Assembly (NCBI GenBank): GCA_002344215.1
Contig: DDSV01000021.1
Coordinates: 320-61,663 of the forward strand
Source of the DNA: Akkermansiaceae bacterium UBA2381
GTDB lineage: Bacteria; Verrucomicrobiota; Verrucomicrobiia; Verrucomicrobiales; DEV007
Direction: 5' to 3'
Length of the DNA: 61,344 nucleotides
Below are positions 1 through 7,110 of the stretch, one piece after another; positions within the stretch are counted from its first letter, which is position 1, and every line of letters starts with the position of its first letter. Made by a program: the position numbers and the translations under genes. Under the pieces are notes generated by a model. That model worked only from the letters and a program-made list of their open reading frames with translations. It did not search any database and was not told where the DNA came from.

Positions 1-465
1 GATCGTGTCCATCATGCCCGGCATCGAGTCGCGGGCACCGGAGCGCACGGCGACGAGGAGCGGCATGCCCTTGGCGTCACCGAACTTGCAGCCCATGATC
101 TTCTCCATGTTGCGGACCCCGGATTCCATCTGGGCGCGGAGCACGGCAGGGTAGGTTCTCTTGTTGTCGTAGAAATAGGTGCAGACCTCGGTGGTGACGG
201 TGAATCCGGGAGGCACGGGCAGACCGATGCGGGTCATCTCGGCGAGGTTCGCCCCCTTGCCGCCGAGGAGGGCCTTCATTGACCCGTTGCCGTTCGCTTT
301 TCCGTCGCCCCATGTGTAGACATATTTGGTCGGCTTGGCGGCGACCGTTTTGGAAGCTGCTTTCTTCGCGGCGGGCTTCCTTACAGGAGCGGTCTTCTTC
401 GCGGCGGGCTTTTTGGCGGCGACTTTTTTAGCGACGGGTTTCTTGGCGGTTTGCTTTTTGGCCAT
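1..465 (-). CDS. ppdK: Pyruvate, phosphate dikinase, N-terminal part (runs off the left edge)
   Basis: Reading leftwards from the ATG at 463-465, the frame stays open for 155 codons to base 1, so the C-terminal bulk lies outside the window. From about residue 49 the protein reads like the start of PPDK: YVYTWGDGKANG, then GGKGANLAEM, GLPVPPGFT and VAVRSGARDSMPGMMDTI, all conserved in the nucleotide-binding domain. PPDK interconverts pyruvate, ATP and Pi with PEP, AMP and PPi in the cytoplasm. Residues 2-45 are odd: a lysine/alanine tail of AAKK-type repeats resembling histone H1 C-termini, which PPDK normally lacks. The next gene to the right is a PPi-type phosphofructokinase, which fits a shared role in PPi-linked glycolysis. 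The enzyme call is firm; the role of the tail is unknown. Confidence 0.93.
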   Translation of the reverse strand, partial: MAKKQTAKKPVAKKVAAKKPAAKKTAPVRKPAAKKAASKTVAAKPTKYVYTWGDGKANGNGSMKALLGGKGANLAEMTRIGLPVPPGFTVTTEVCTYFYDNKRTYPAVLRAQMESGVRNMEKIMGCKFGDAKGMPLLVAVRSGARDSMPGMMDTI

Positions 466-690
466 GGTATTGGTTTGGATCCGGGTGGTTTGTCTAGTTA
501 AAGGATAAGGGGGCTCAGAGGAGATCCTTAGCGGGAGGGGAGAGCGTCCCCACGGGGGTGGAAGGGTAACGACAGCCTCCCGGGCAAGGGCGGGAAATGT
601 AAGCGAGCAGAGAGGAGTGTCAACCGTGATCACGGTCGAAGGCAAGATGGCCACCGCTATTATTCGCTTCGCTGTAAGTGGAGGAATTCC

Positions 691-1905
691 TCAATGCGCC
701 TCGATACGTCTCCCCTTGGGCTGGCCGATCTCGACGAGGAGATTGGTGAACCAGCTCTCGTCGATATCGAAAGGTTTACCGCCTTTGATGCGGGGGAACG
801 CGATCGTGCTCATGATATCACCGTTGTCCTCGTCAAGTCCGGCGACGCCGCTGATTCCCTCAAGGGCGGATTTCGCGGCCTGGGCACAACTGGCTTTGAT
901 GAGCTCAAGATCATCCGCGTTCGGCGCGGCGCTGCGGGCGAAATAACCACTCTTCTGCACGAGGAATTTCTCTGCGCCGAGTTTGTCCTTGAGTTGGCTC
1001 GCGAACCATTGACCGACGTTAACTGAGTCAAGCCGGTAGTGTCCGAAGGCATCCTTGGCGGGCTCCTGTCCCTTGGATTTCATCTCGGCGATGATGTTGT
1101 CGAGACCGGCGCCTTCGCTGAGGAAAATGTTCACGCTGTCGTGCTCGTCCATCTTGGCATTGAGGCGGTCGATTTCCTCTTCCATGTTGATCTCCATCTC
1201 GGGAACCCAGACGGCATCCACGTCCCATCGCAACTGATGGAGGAGGGCCTCGGGGAGCCAGTCATACTGGTGAAGGCTCTCATGGTAATCGTAGGCGGCG
1301 CGGGCGGTGAGCCAGCCGCAGTGGCGACCCATCACTTCGTGAATGATCAACTGGCGTGCACTGGTGGTGTTTTCGTTTGCCACATTGCGGAAAAAGCGGG
1401 CGCTCTGGTGGGCCGCGGTCCAGGCACCAAGAGTTTGTTTGATGGGGTAGACGTCGTTGTCGATCGTCTTGGGCAGACCGACGACAGTGAGGTCATAGCC
1501 GTGTTCGTGAAGGTATCTTGCGAGATCGGCTGCGGTCGTGTTGGTGTCGTCTCCGCCGATGGTGTGAAGAATATCGACCTTGTCCGCCTGCAATCTTTCC
1601 GCCGCCACTTTGAGCGGGTCCTCGCCGGGTTTGACGAGACCACGCTTGGTGCAGTCATCGACATTGGTGAGCTTTACCCGGCTATTGCCGATCGGACTGC
1701 CGCCGAAGTTGTAGAAAATGGCGGCATTGTCCCTGACCTGCCTGGGAAAGTGGTACGAATTGCCGAGGAGGAGACCCTGGTATCCGTTCAGGTAACCCAT
1801 CAGATCGGCGTCCGGGGCAAGTTTGTTATATTGTTCGATCAGGCCTCCAATCGAGGCAGAAAGGCAGGGGGCAATCCCGCCGGCGGTCAAAAAGGCAATT
1901 CTCAT
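691..1905 (-). CDS. pfp: Pyrophosphate-dependent 6-phosphofructokinase
   Basis: This 404-residue cytoplasmic enzyme phosphorylates fructose 6-phosphate. The phosphofructokinase signature is clear: GGDDTN at residues 117-122, PKTIDND at 145-151 and MGRHCGW at 192-198. The second Asp of GGDD occupies the position that is Gly in ATP-dependent enzymes, the usual mark of PPi specificity, so the reaction should be reversible. The ATG at 1903-1905 is preferred; a TTG directly upstream would add one residue. It lies on the same strand as ppdK, which starts 226 bp downstream, and both enzymes use PPi. Specificity is inferred from sequence only; a GGDD homologue acting on other sugar phosphates such as sedoheptulose 7-phosphate is possible. 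Confidence 0.93.
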   Translation of the reverse strand: MRIAFLTAGGIAPCLSASIGGLIEQYNKLAPDADLMGYLNGYQGLLLGNSYHFPRQVRDNAAIFYNFGGSPIGNSRVKLTNVDDCTKRGLVKPGEDPLKVAAERLQADKVDILHTIGGDDTNTTAADLARYLHEHGYDLTVVGLPKTIDNDVYPIKQTLGAWTAAHQSARFFRNVANENTTSARQLIIHEVMGRHCGWLTARAAYDYHESLHQYDWLPEALLHQLRWDVDAVWVPEMEINMEEEIDRLNAKMDEHDSVNIFLSEGAGLDNIIAEMKSKGQEPAKDAFGHYRLDSVNVGQWFASQLKDKLGAEKFLVQKSGYFARSAAPNADDLELIKASCAQAAKSALEGISGVAGLDEDNGDIMSTIAFPRIKGGKPFDIDESWFTNLLVEIGQPKGRRIEAH

Positions 1906-2068
1906 CAATTAGTTCGCAGCTTTATTAAGGGGGTTTCCTTGGGCGTCATGATCCGATGGATCACCTGGAAGTCAAGGCAGGTGGAATCTGAATGAAATTT
2001 ACTAAAGGTCTTTTAATTATTGATATTTATGAAGCTTTTGGTAATATTGATTAAATCTGTTTTATCTG

Positions 2069-2530
2069 ATGATTCGCATTCCATTCTCAAACTCAACGCC
2101 GGAAGCCAGATTCGTCCCCGAACGTTCCCCCTCGATTCTCCGTCAGGATGGGACACCCGCCTCGGAAGAGGAGCGGGTTCAGATGATCGAGGCGAGGCTC
2201 GCCACCCTTGAGCTAAAACTCGTCACCCACGCTGAGGAACTCAAGGTGCAGGTGTCGGAACGGGTGATGCGTATTCACAGCCGCCTCGAAAACGCGATGA
2301 AGTTTTTCCAGTCATCTTCTCCCGGTGAGGATAGCGAAGCTGATTACATCGAGGAAGCGGGCAACGTCCTTGAATTCTCCGCGGACCTGACCCATCTCCA
2401 TCATCTGCATGCTTCGAATGCCCGTGAGGCGATCAACGAACTGAACCAGACCATCCGCCTTACCCGCGAGCACCTTGAGGCACTCGCCGGTAGCGTGGAC
2501 AGGATGCGTCAGGCGGTGGCGAACCGCTAA
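2069..2530 (+). CDS. Hypothetical coiled-coil protein
   Basis: This 153-residue protein is not recognised. It has no signal peptide or membrane segment. From about residue 35 onward it is almost entirely predicted helix with heptad-like spacing of Leu, Ile and Val, rich in Glu, Arg and His, and an HLHHLH cluster near the middle, consistent with a coiled coil. The ATG follows an unusually AT-rich stretch (about 1990-2068) that may hold the promoter; no clear Shine-Dalgarno is visible. Codon use is like that of neighbouring genes, so it is probably real. It stands alone, upstream of a convergent gene whose stop lies 12 bp away. Confidence 0.7.
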   Translation: MIRIPFSNSTPEARFVPERSPSILRQDGTPASEEERVQMIEARLATLELKLVTHAEELKVQVSERVMRIHSRLENAMKFFQSSSPGEDSEADYIEEAGNVLEFSADLTHLHHLHASNAREAINELNQTIRLTREHLEALAGSVDRMRQAVANR

Positions 2531-2541
2531 GTCTAAAGCGC

Positions 2542-3921
2542 CTATTTCTTGCTCGCTTCGACCGCCTTTTTCAGCTGGTTGAGTGCGGCAGTCGTTTCGG
2601 TCGCAAGGACCGCTGCTTTCTCAGAAGCGGCTTTAAGTGCCTCAGCCCGCTTCGTGGCCTCGTCAACGGCCTTGATCGCTGCATCAAAATCCGCCTTCGC
2701 CTGTGTCGCGCGCTTCGATGCTTCCGTTGCGGCCGCTTGGACCTCAGCGATGGCCTTGGCAAACATGGGATCAGCTGTCGGCGCTGCCGCCGGAGCCGGT
2801 GCGGGGGTCGCTGGCTTTGCTGTCGGTGCGGGAGGCGTCGCCGGTTTCGCAGGGGCGGGAGCGGGTGGAGTGGCAGGCTTGGCTGGAACCGGAGCGGGTG
2901 GAGTCGCAGGAGCGGCTGCGGCCAGGGCGACTGGCTCTGCTTGCGGTGCCTTCCACCCGGTATTGATGTCGACCCCGGGAATCGTGGCGGCGAGCTTGGC
3001 TGCACCGGCGTCGGTTGCCTTGGTCTGCCAGATGAAAAGCTTTTTCAAGTTTTTGAGCCCGGCGAGTTTGGTCAGGCCGGCATCAGTGACCTGGGTTCCG
3101 TAGAGGTTGAGATACTCCAGATTCCCCAATCCCTTTAGGGCATCGAGTCCTGCGTCCGTGATTCCTGTGTTTTCGAGATGCAGGCGGGTCAGGTTGGTCA
3201 TGCCGGACAGGTGCGCGAGGCCCTTGTCGGTGACTTTGGTGCGGGCGAGGTCGACCCACTTGATCTGAGCGGACACCGGTTTTAGGCCGGCGAGTTGCTC
3301 GTCGGAGAATTCCTTGCTGACGTTCAAGGCGCTGAAGCGCAATTCAGGGGTATCCTGAGCGATGGCCATGAGCGAGGCACCGGTTTTTTCAACCTGGCCT
3401 ATGGTATCGGCAACAAGTTTCGCCATTGCGGGATCCACCTTTGGCGTGTCGGCTTTGGCAACTTTTTCCGATGCCTTGGGCAGGTTGCCCAGGACATGGG
3501 TGACGGCGGCGAGAGTTTTCTCGTCGGGCTTGAGTTCCCCCACGGTGCCGGTGCCTTTGGCGCCACTGCTTACCCAGAAGGCCAGTACGGCGGTTTCTTC
3601 CGCGGTGAGCTGGGTCTTATCCTCCGGGGGCATATGCTCATCGTCATCGAGTGGCAGATAGACTCGCTGGAGCAATGGACTCTCGTCGAGTTTGCCAGCG
3701 ACGACCGCCGCCCCCTCATTGCCGCCCTTCAAAATCGCCTCAAGAGAATCGACGCGAAGTTTGCCTTTGGGCTTCTCCTCACCGTGGCATCCGGCGCACT
3801 TGGCCGAGAGGACGGGGACGACGAGGTCCTTGTAGAGGTCACTCTTGAGTGCGTCGGCAAATGCGGACGGTGAGGCAAGAAGACACGAACTGAGCAAGCA
3901 AAGGAGGACGGGTCGATTCAT
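2542..3921 (-). CDS. Secreted cytochrome c-domain / leucine-rich-repeat protein
   Basis: A signal peptide (residues 1-22) precedes a PSCyt1-type (planctomycete/verrucomicrobia) cytochrome c domain with one haem motif, CAGCH at 42-46, and the family phrases GKLRVDS and HMPPEDKTQL. Residues about 190-320 form leucine-rich repeats of the LTRLHLENTGITDAGL type. A low-complexity Pro/Ala linker (about 325-385) with tandem PATPPAPxPAK units follows, then an Ala/Lys-rich coiled coil to residue 459. Such multidomain proteins are typical of PVC bacteria and probably sit in the periplasm or on the surface, but their electron donor and binding partner are unknown. The ATG at 3919-3921 is supported by the signal peptide. 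No operon partner is evident. Confidence 0.88.
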   Translation of the reverse strand: MNRPVLLCLLSSCLLASPSAFADALKSDLYKDLVVPVLSAKCAGCHGEEKPKGKLRVDSLEAILKGGNEGAAVVAGKLDESPLLQRVYLPLDDDEHMPPEDKTQLTAEETAVLAFWVSSGAKGTGTVGELKPDEKTLAAVTHVLGNLPKASEKVAKADTPKVDPAMAKLVADTIGQVEKTGASLMAIAQDTPELRFSALNVSKEFSDEQLAGLKPVSAQIKWVDLARTKVTDKGLAHLSGMTNLTRLHLENTGITDAGLDALKGLGNLEYLNLYGTQVTDAGLTKLAGLKNLKKLFIWQTKATDAGAAKLAATIPGVDINTGWKAPQAEPVALAAAAPATPPAPVPAKPATPPAPAPAKPATPPAPTAKPATPAPAPAAAPTADPMFAKAIAEVQAAATEASKRATQAKADFDAAIKAVDEATKRAEALKAASEKAAVLATETTAALNQLKKAVEASKK

Positions 3922-4073
3922 ATTCAGGGGAGTTTTTATAAATTCTTGGATAAGCTATTGCGGTCAGGAAGGGGAAATCAAGTCTCAATAGGGTAGGTGA
4001 TCATGGTAAACGGGGTTCATGGGTATTGTGTGGTTGCCTCCGTTATCAGGAGAGAGCAACTTCAGGATTTTGT

Positions 4074-4469
4074 ATGAGTGGAGAGGAACAAACCATGGAG
4101 GTCATTGTCATGCAGGCGCTGGGTGAGGCGGGATTCGCTTCACTCACCGCAGCGTTCTATCGCCGGGTCAGGGAGGATGACCTGATCGGACCGATGTATC
4201 CGCAAGAAGATTGGGAAGGCTCGGAAAAGCGGTTGAGTGACTTCCTGATTTTTCGCTTTGGAGGTTCTGACCGCTACTTGATCGAGCGCGGACACCCACG
4301 CCTGAGACAGCGCCATATGCCCTTTGCGATCGGGGAGGCGGAGAGGGATCGCTGGCTGGAACTGATGAACTCCGCCATGGATGAACTGGATCTTCAGGGA
4401 GATGCCCGCTCTCATCTTGCTGCTTTTTTTGCCCAGGTTGCCAACTTTATGCGCAATCAGGGTCGCTGA
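4074..4469 (+). CDS. Group II truncated hemoglobin
   Basis: This 131-residue globin resembles TrHbO proteins. Visible hallmarks are the helix B Tyr (Y29 in FYRRV), the phrase IGPMYP, the proximal His in RQRHMPF (H81) and the group II Trp at G8 (W94 in RDRWLELM). Members bind O2 or NO and are linked to oxygen or nitrosative-stress chemistry. Starts are ambiguous: ATG 4074 gives MSGEEQT, similar to relatives, while ATG 4095 has a better purine-rich GAGAGG about 8 bp upstream and would give 124 residues. The gene ends 26 bp before a ZnuA-like gene on the same strand; a functional link is not obvious. Confidence 0.9.
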   Translation: MSGEEQTMEVIVMQALGEAGFASLTAAFYRRVREDDLIGPMYPQEDWEGSEKRLSDFLIFRFGGSDRYLIERGHPRLRQRHMPFAIGEAERDRWLELMNSAMDELDLQGDARSHLAAFFAQVANFMRNQGR

Positions 4470-4495
4470 AAAATACTAACATTAACGTAAAACGA

Positions 4496-5416
4496 ATGAA
4501 CCTCCGCATCATCCTCGTGCTTTCCTCCCTCATCAGCCTCATCAGCCTCATGAGCAGCTCTCCAGCTGCAGCCGAAGAGAAGACCGTGGTCCAGTCGGTC
4601 AATTACCCGCTGTATTATTTTGCAACCCGACTGGCGACCGATTCATTTGAGGTGAATTACCTCGTCGATCCCGAGGTTGATCCGGCCTTTTGGAAACCCG
4701 ACGATAAATCGCTGATGGCGTTTCAGAAGGCTGACCTCATCATAAAGAATGGCGCTGATTACGAAAAGTGGATGAAGACGGTATCTCTGGCCTCAGCAAA
4801 GATGGTCGACACCTCAAAGGAGTTCTCCTCCACGTATATCAAGACGGCGGGATCGGAACACCGTCACGGCAATGGCACTGTGCACTCTCATGCGGGCACC
4901 GCATTCACGACCTGGATTGACTTTTCCCAGGCGGGCCGCCAGGCCGAGGCGATTGCGGCCCGGTTTAAGGCGCTGCAGCCGGCCGACGCCTTGAAAATCG
5001 ATGAAAACCTGACCGCGCTGAAATCGGATCTCGACGCGCTCGATTCCGCAATGAAGGCGTTTGGCGGGAAATGGGGTGGAAAACCGCTCGTTGCCTCTCA
5101 TCCCATCTACCAATATTTTGCCCGGGCCTATGACCTCAAGATCGAAGCGATCGAGTGGGAGCCCGAGATGGAAATCACCGACAAGGATCTCGCCGACCTG
5201 AAGAAAATTCTCGGCAAACACAAGGCCGAATGGATGATCTGGGAGGATCAGCCAACCGCTGCGAATATTGCGGCGATCTCCGCTCTCGGGCTGAAGAGCG
5301 TTGTTTTTTCTCCCTGTGCCAATATTCCGGGAGAGGGAGACTGGCTCGCCGAAATGAAGCGGAATCTCGCGAATCTGGAGGGACTGCTGAATACAGCTGA
5401 ACCGGCTCAAGAGTAG
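4496..5416 (+). CDS. ZnuA/TroA-like metal ABC transporter substrate-binding protein (orphan)
   Basis: This 306-residue periplasmic protein has a signal peptide (residues 1-26) followed by the cluster A-I/ZnuA fold: QSVNYPLYYFATRLA near the start, KADLIIKNGADYEKW, a His-rich insert HRHGNGTVHSH at about 120-130 as seen in zinc binders, SHPIYQYFARAYDL with the inter-lobe His, and a C-terminal WEDQPTAANI lobe. The usual first ligand in DPHxYEPTP is changed: here the segment reads DPAFWKPDD, without His. No permease or ATPase partner lies nearby. The signal peptide is encoded by three tandem 9-bp units (4529-4555), giving LISLISLMS. The metal is inferred, not shown. Confidence 0.85.
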   Translation: MNLRIILVLSSLISLISLMSSSPAAAEEKTVVQSVNYPLYYFATRLATDSFEVNYLVDPEVDPAFWKPDDKSLMAFQKADLIIKNGADYEKWMKTVSLASAKMVDTSKEFSSTYIKTAGSEHRHGNGTVHSHAGTAFTTWIDFSQAGRQAEAIAARFKALQPADALKIDENLTALKSDLDALDSAMKAFGGKWGGKPLVASHPIYQYFARAYDLKIEAIEWEPEMEITDKDLADLKKILGKHKAEWMIWEDQPTAANIAAISALGLKSVVFSPCANIPGEGDWLAEMKRNLANLEGLLNTAEPAQE

Positions 5417-5440
5417 GCGCGATTAGGCGCGATTAGGCGG
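5414..5440 (+). repeat. 10-bp tandem repeat, 2.7 copies
   Basis: The unit TAGGCGCGAT occurs twice perfectly (5414-5423, 5424-5433), followed by a partial copy. The first copy supplies the TAG stop codon of the ZnuA-like gene. It is one of several 7-10 bp tandem repeats at gene ends in this window. Confidence 0.8.
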
Positions 5441-5494
5441 GTGACGTGAGTTCTTAAAAATCGATAGCCTGGTGAGGTTCGATCCTGACAGGCT

Positions 5495-6916
5495 ATGACT
5501 GATGCATATTCTTCCGGCACTCTGACGTCGTATAAACGGCGCGAGTTTCTCACTTCCAGTATTGCCGCAGGATCGGGAATCCTGCCCCTAAGTTTCGCGG
5601 GTTCCGCCGCTGCAGAGGAACGCGGCCTGCGGATCGCACCGTTTCGATATGACGTCACCCCGCCGACGGGTCATCCGCTTTGCGGTGGGTGGATCACCCC
5701 GGTGAAGTCGGTCGTTGACCCGCTCGAGGCGATTGGTTTTGTCCTCCTCGGGGCGGGGGATCCAATCGTGATCTGCGCAGTCGATTGGACGGGCCTGCTC
5801 AACGACGCCCACGTGCAATGGCGCAGCGCCCTCGCTGAAGCCGCCGGGACTACCCCCGACCGGGTCGCGGTGCAATGTGTGCACCAACACGACGCGCCCT
5901 TTGTCTGTCTCGAAAGTGAAAAGCTCATCGCCGAACAGAACGCCGGGATGCAGATCGTCGATCTCGCCTTTTTCCGCGACTGCCTCGAGCGGGGCAGGGC
6001 GGCGGTGAAGGAGGCACTGACCCAAGCCCGGCCGCTCACCCACGTCGCCGCAGCGGAGGCGAAGGTCGATCGAATCGCCGGGAATCGCCGCGTCGAGATC
6101 GGGCCCGATGGCAAGATCGTAAGGATGCGGGGAAGCGCGTGCCGCATTCCCGAACTCATCGCCCTAACGGAGGGACTCATTGATCCTCAATTGAAGACGG
6201 TGGCTTTTTACAGCGGTGAGGAAAAGGTCGCGTCGTGTCATTATTACGCCTGCCATCCCATGAGCCACTATGGAAAAGGCGCGGTCAGCAGCGATTATCC
6301 GGGGTTTGCGCGGAAACGGCTCCAGGCTGCCGAACCGGGGTGCACCCATGTCTATTTTACCGGTTGCGCGGGTAACATCGGGGCGGGCAAATACAACGAC
6401 GGCTCACCGGAGGCCCGCATCGAACTGACCGACCGCCTCCACGCCGCCATGGTCGCGGCCTCGGCGAAGCTGGCTCCCGTGCCGCTGACGAAGGTCGCTT
6501 GGGCTACCCACGACCTCCTGCCCGAGGTGAATCCCATCTTCACCGAAGAGGGCGAACTCGCCAAGGTGCGCCACGGCGCGAGTTCCGCCTCAGACCGCAT
6601 CCGTCCGGCGATGCGGGTGAGTTGGATTCGGCGGGTCGCGGCAAAACAGCCCATCATCCTGAGTGCTTTGCATCTCGACGGGATTACCTTACTGCACCTG
6701 CCGGCGGAGAGTTTTGTTGAGTATCAACTCCGCGCCCAGTCCCTCGCTCCGGGACGTTTTGTCGCGACGGCGGCTTATGGTGACGGCGGCACCTGGTATG
6801 TCCCGACGAAGGAGGCTTTTCCACAGGGCGGGTATGAAGTGAGCGTGGCGAACAGCGCTCCGAGCATGGATGATGGCCTTAGCGCGGGGATGCGGGACTT
6901 GCTGGAGAAGGCGTGA
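5495..6916 (+). CDS. Neutral/alkaline ceramidase-like secreted hydrolase
   Basis: This 473-residue protein begins with a Tat-type leader (KRREFL at about 14-19, hydrophobic and Ala-rich to about 41). The rest follows the neutral/alkaline non-lysosomal ceramidase N-terminal domain as found in many PVC proteins: DVTPPTGHPLCGGW near 53-66, the metal-binding VHQHDAP at 129-135, ACHPMSHYGKGAVSSDYPG near 250-270 and YFTGCAGNIGAG. True ceramidases cleave the amide of ceramide; many PVC paralogues have unknown substrates, so the substrate is not assigned. It is the first of five co-directional secreted hydrolases ending at 14355. A REP-like pair lies just downstream. Confidence 0.82.
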   Translation: MTDAYSSGTLTSYKRREFLTSSIAAGSGILPLSFAGSAAAEERGLRIAPFRYDVTPPTGHPLCGGWITPVKSVVDPLEAIGFVLLGAGDPIVICAVDWTGLLNDAHVQWRSALAEAAGTTPDRVAVQCVHQHDAPFVCLESEKLIAEQNAGMQIVDLAFFRDCLERGRAAVKEALTQARPLTHVAAAEAKVDRIAGNRRVEIGPDGKIVRMRGSACRIPELIALTEGLIDPQLKTVAFYSGEEKVASCHYYACHPMSHYGKGAVSSDYPGFARKRLQAAEPGCTHVYFTGCAGNIGAGKYNDGSPEARIELTDRLHAAMVAASAKLAPVPLTKVAWATHDLLPEVNPIFTEEGELAKVRHGASSASDRIRPAMRVSWIRRVAAKQPIILSALHLDGITLLHLPAESFVEYQLRAQSLAPGRFVATAAYGDGGTWYVPTKEAFPQGGYEVSVANSAPSMDDGLSAGMRDLLEKA

Positions 6917-6936
6917 GCAAAATCGGGCGACTCTCC

Positions 6937-7005
6937 GAAGAACTCACGTTCTTCGCTACCGGCGTCAATGATCGCGAACGGGGTAGCGAAAAACGTGAGT
7001 TTTTC
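6937..7005. repeat. REP-like inverted pair (two GTAG-headed hairpins, heads inward)
   Basis: Two small palindromic elements face each other. The minus-strand copy (6937-6959) reads GTAG-C, stem GAAGAAC, loop GTGA, stem GTTCTTC. The plus-strand copy (6983-7005) reads GTAG-C, stem GAAAAAC, loop GTGA, stem GTTTTTC. The stems differ by a paired change (G-C to A-T) that keeps base pairing. Together they make an 18-bp inverted repeat with one mismatch. A GTAG head before a hairpin is the hallmark of REP elements mobilised by RAYT (TnpA-REP) transposases; no such gene is in this window. Confidence 0.75.
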
Positions 7006-7110
7006 GGGGCGTCTCGTTTTGACGAAATACGCATTCCCGTGAGATCGAATCGCTACGGCCGGGGTTTCCTATTGCCAATCCTTTCCTCATCCGCTTTCCT
7101 TTTTCACCCC

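Noticed and set aside
1992..2054. A 20-codon frame (MKFTKGLLII...) before the coiled-coil gene
   Set aside because: It is short, AT-driven and lacks a clear ribosome-binding site; a leader peptide cannot be argued from sequence alone.
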